From contig JAEOTN010000386.1 of the NCBI GenBank assembly GCA_016839865.1, positions 1-5,610 on the forward strand: 5,610 bases of DNA. The letters are read 5' to 3'. This stretch comes from Promethearchaeota archaeon. Lineage in GTDB: Archaea; Asgardarchaeota; Lokiarchaeia; Sigynarchaeales; MK-D1. The position numbers were made by a program, and so were the translations under genes. The notes under the pieces were generated by a model, which saw nothing but the letters and a program-made list of their open reading frames with translations, did not search any database and was not told the origin of the DNA. Every line of letters begins with the position of its first letter. Position 1 is the first letter of the stretch. This document shows positions 5,591-5,610 of the stretch, piece by piece.

Positions 5591-5610
5591 TTTACAATTT
5601 TCGCGACATC
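5587..5610 (-). CDS. Possible 3' end of a gene upstream of gins (partial)
   Basis: Seven open codons read DVAKIVK before a TGA at 5589-5587, which overlaps the gins ATG by the common ATGA arrangement. No Shine-Dalgarno is visible for gins between the window edge and its start, as expected if it is translated by coupling. The fragment is too short to identify and could be chance. Confidence 0.3.
   Translation of the reverse strand, partial: DVAKIVK

Overview
The window is an AT-rich, densely coded piece of an archaeal chromosome. The archaeal assignment rests on four informational genes of archaeal type: ribosomal proteins uS7, uS12 and eL30, and a two-KH NusA-like protein. A GINS replication subunit of the archaeal Gins15/51 type supports it. 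A small Ras/Arf-like GTPase sits next to a large coiled-coil protein with TPR-like repeats. That combination, with the low GC, suggests an Asgard archaeon (Promethearchaeota, Loki-like). The Asgard placement is inference from gene content; no rRNA or other decisive marker lies in the window.

Layout. Positions 32-1903 (+) encode a 623-residue charged helical protein with five widely spaced helical repeats, each ending in a conserved tryptophan. A 62-89 nt gap follows, then a small GTPase at 1993-2514 (+). These two genes face the rest of the window and meet it at a 30-nt convergent junction rich in A and T runs (2515-2544). Reading leftwards on the minus strand from the right edge are: the last codons of a probable upstream gene, GINS (5590-4955), a 192-nt gap with a terminator-like stretch and a promoter, eL30 (4762-4385), NusA-like (4342-3890), a 114-nt gap with another promoter, uS12 (3775-3332) and uS7 (3321-2545).

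Functionally, eL30 - NusA-like - uS12 - uS7 is the ribosomal tail of the widespread archaeal string that usually starts with RNA polymerase subunits and continues into EF-1alpha. Here the polymerase genes are replaced upstream by GINS, and EF-1alpha is absent after uS7. The ribosomal cluster therefore has to carry its own promoter(s).

The clearest unexpected signal is the start of uS12. The conserved archaeal N-terminus is encoded upstream of the first ATG and begins at an ATT codon. An AGGTG Shine-Dalgarno sequence lies 7 nt before that ATT, and no in-frame ATG, GTG or TTG is available. The least understood gene is the 623-residue repeat protein, which may be a partner of the adjacent GTPase. 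I see no tRNA, rRNA, CRISPR array or mobile element.
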